Positions 32,084 to 32,338 of a stretch of DNA of 32,338 nucleotides are shown one piece after another; positions within the stretch are counted from its first letter, which is position 1; the number at the start of each line of letters is the position of its first letter. The notes beneath the pieces are model-generated. The model did no database searches. It was given only the letters and a program-made list of their open reading frames with translations, and had not been told where the DNA came from. This DNA comes from Planctomycetota bacterium (GTDB lineage: Bacteria > Planctomycetota > Phycisphaerae > WQYP01), in the NCBI GenBank assembly GCA_021810145.1, contig JAJZJL010000049.1, positions 1-32,338 on the forward strand. Reading direction: 5' to 3'. Both the position numbers and the translations under genes were made by a program.

Positions 32084-32338
32084 TCACTTCATAATTTTAG
32101 GGTAGACACTGATTAGTTTTCTGCGGGCGTCGGCTATCTGCATGTGCCATTGGACGCCTTTTTGTTGCGCGTTGACATCGGACGACCACGCAGCGGTTTG
32201 CCGACGCAGGCTCTCCATGTCGCCAAAGCGTCTGCCGGCAACGCACTGCCGGGTAAGGGCACTGAGTTCGTTCTCCGCGATGTTCAGCCAACTGCCGTGC
32301 TTGGGTGTATGCCGAATCTCCATCCGCTGCACCAACCG
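32084..32338 (-). CDS. IS630-family transposase, C-terminal part (cut by window end)
   Basis: At least 83 residues of a DDE transposase, running off the right edge. RHTPKHGSWLNIAENELS is the conserved IS630 segment containing the third catalytic acid (the Glu after NIA). It is followed by GDMESLRRQTAAWSSDVNAQQ and the usual end KLISVYPKI. The rest of the gene and one end of the element lie outside. The gene ends 78 nt from hamB, convergent to it. Whether the element is complete cannot be seen. Confidence 0.85.
   Translation of the reverse strand, partial: RLVQRMEIRHTPKHGSWLNIAENELSALTRQCVAGRRFGDMESLRRQTAAWSSDVNAQQKGVQWHMQIADARRKLISVYPKIMK

Overview
The window looks like an accessory-rich stretch of a Gram-negative chromosome. 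Predicted outer-membrane proteins, Tat/Sec signal peptides, long intergenic gaps packed with short tandem repeats, a Gfo/Idh/MocA dehydrogenase and a two-helix 'adenylyl cyclase'-annotated beta-helix protein together suggest Planctomycetota (perhaps Phycisphaerae). That placement is inference; no rRNA or other marker gene is present.

Left part (1-11.8 kb). A DUF481/YdiY-like outer-membrane protein converges on a GT87 (DUF2029) glycosyltransferase with a 4-nt overlap. A 1.6-kb gene-free stretch follows, built of duplicated segments. On the minus strand at 4496-9211 are two tandem cassettes. Each has an orphan RHS C-terminal end (short RHS core remnant, conserved Gly/Thr/Ser linker, unique tip of about 56-58 residues) followed 44-57 nt later by a gene for a large exported protein. 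The two exported proteins are divergent paralogues, whereas the RHS linker DNA is almost identical in both copies. In-frame 96/99-bp repeats stand where the RHS core should be. This is the least explained locus in the window. Upstream lie three blocks of a 9-10-nt repeat and a Tat-exported beta-helix protein.

Middle part (11.8-26.7 kb). A 98-bp heptamer array precedes a LuxR-type response regulator whose receiver lacks two conserved residues, then an AhpD-like small protein. A likely operon encodes a coiled-coil/beta-barrel porin-like protein and two YceI-domain exported proteins. RecQ helicase and a fused ADP-forming acyl-CoA synthetase/GNAT acetyltransferase follow on the plus strand. A Gfo/Idh/MocA oxidoreductase, a stand-alone dihydrolipoyl acyltransferase (E2) and a beta-carbonic anhydrase are on the minus strand. 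These are mostly ordinary metabolic and maintenance genes.

Right part (26.7-32.3 kb). This is a mobile/defence patch: a RAYT-type Y1 transposase flanked by REP-like hairpins, the internally deleted remnant of a zeta-toxin-like kinase plus its small partner gene, a complete two-gene Hachiman anti-phage system (hamA nuclease, hamB helicase, overlapping by 11 nt), and the C-terminal part of an IS630-family transposase cut by the window end. Hachiman is a known system. The RHS-tip/exported-paralogue cassettes are the best candidate for something not described.
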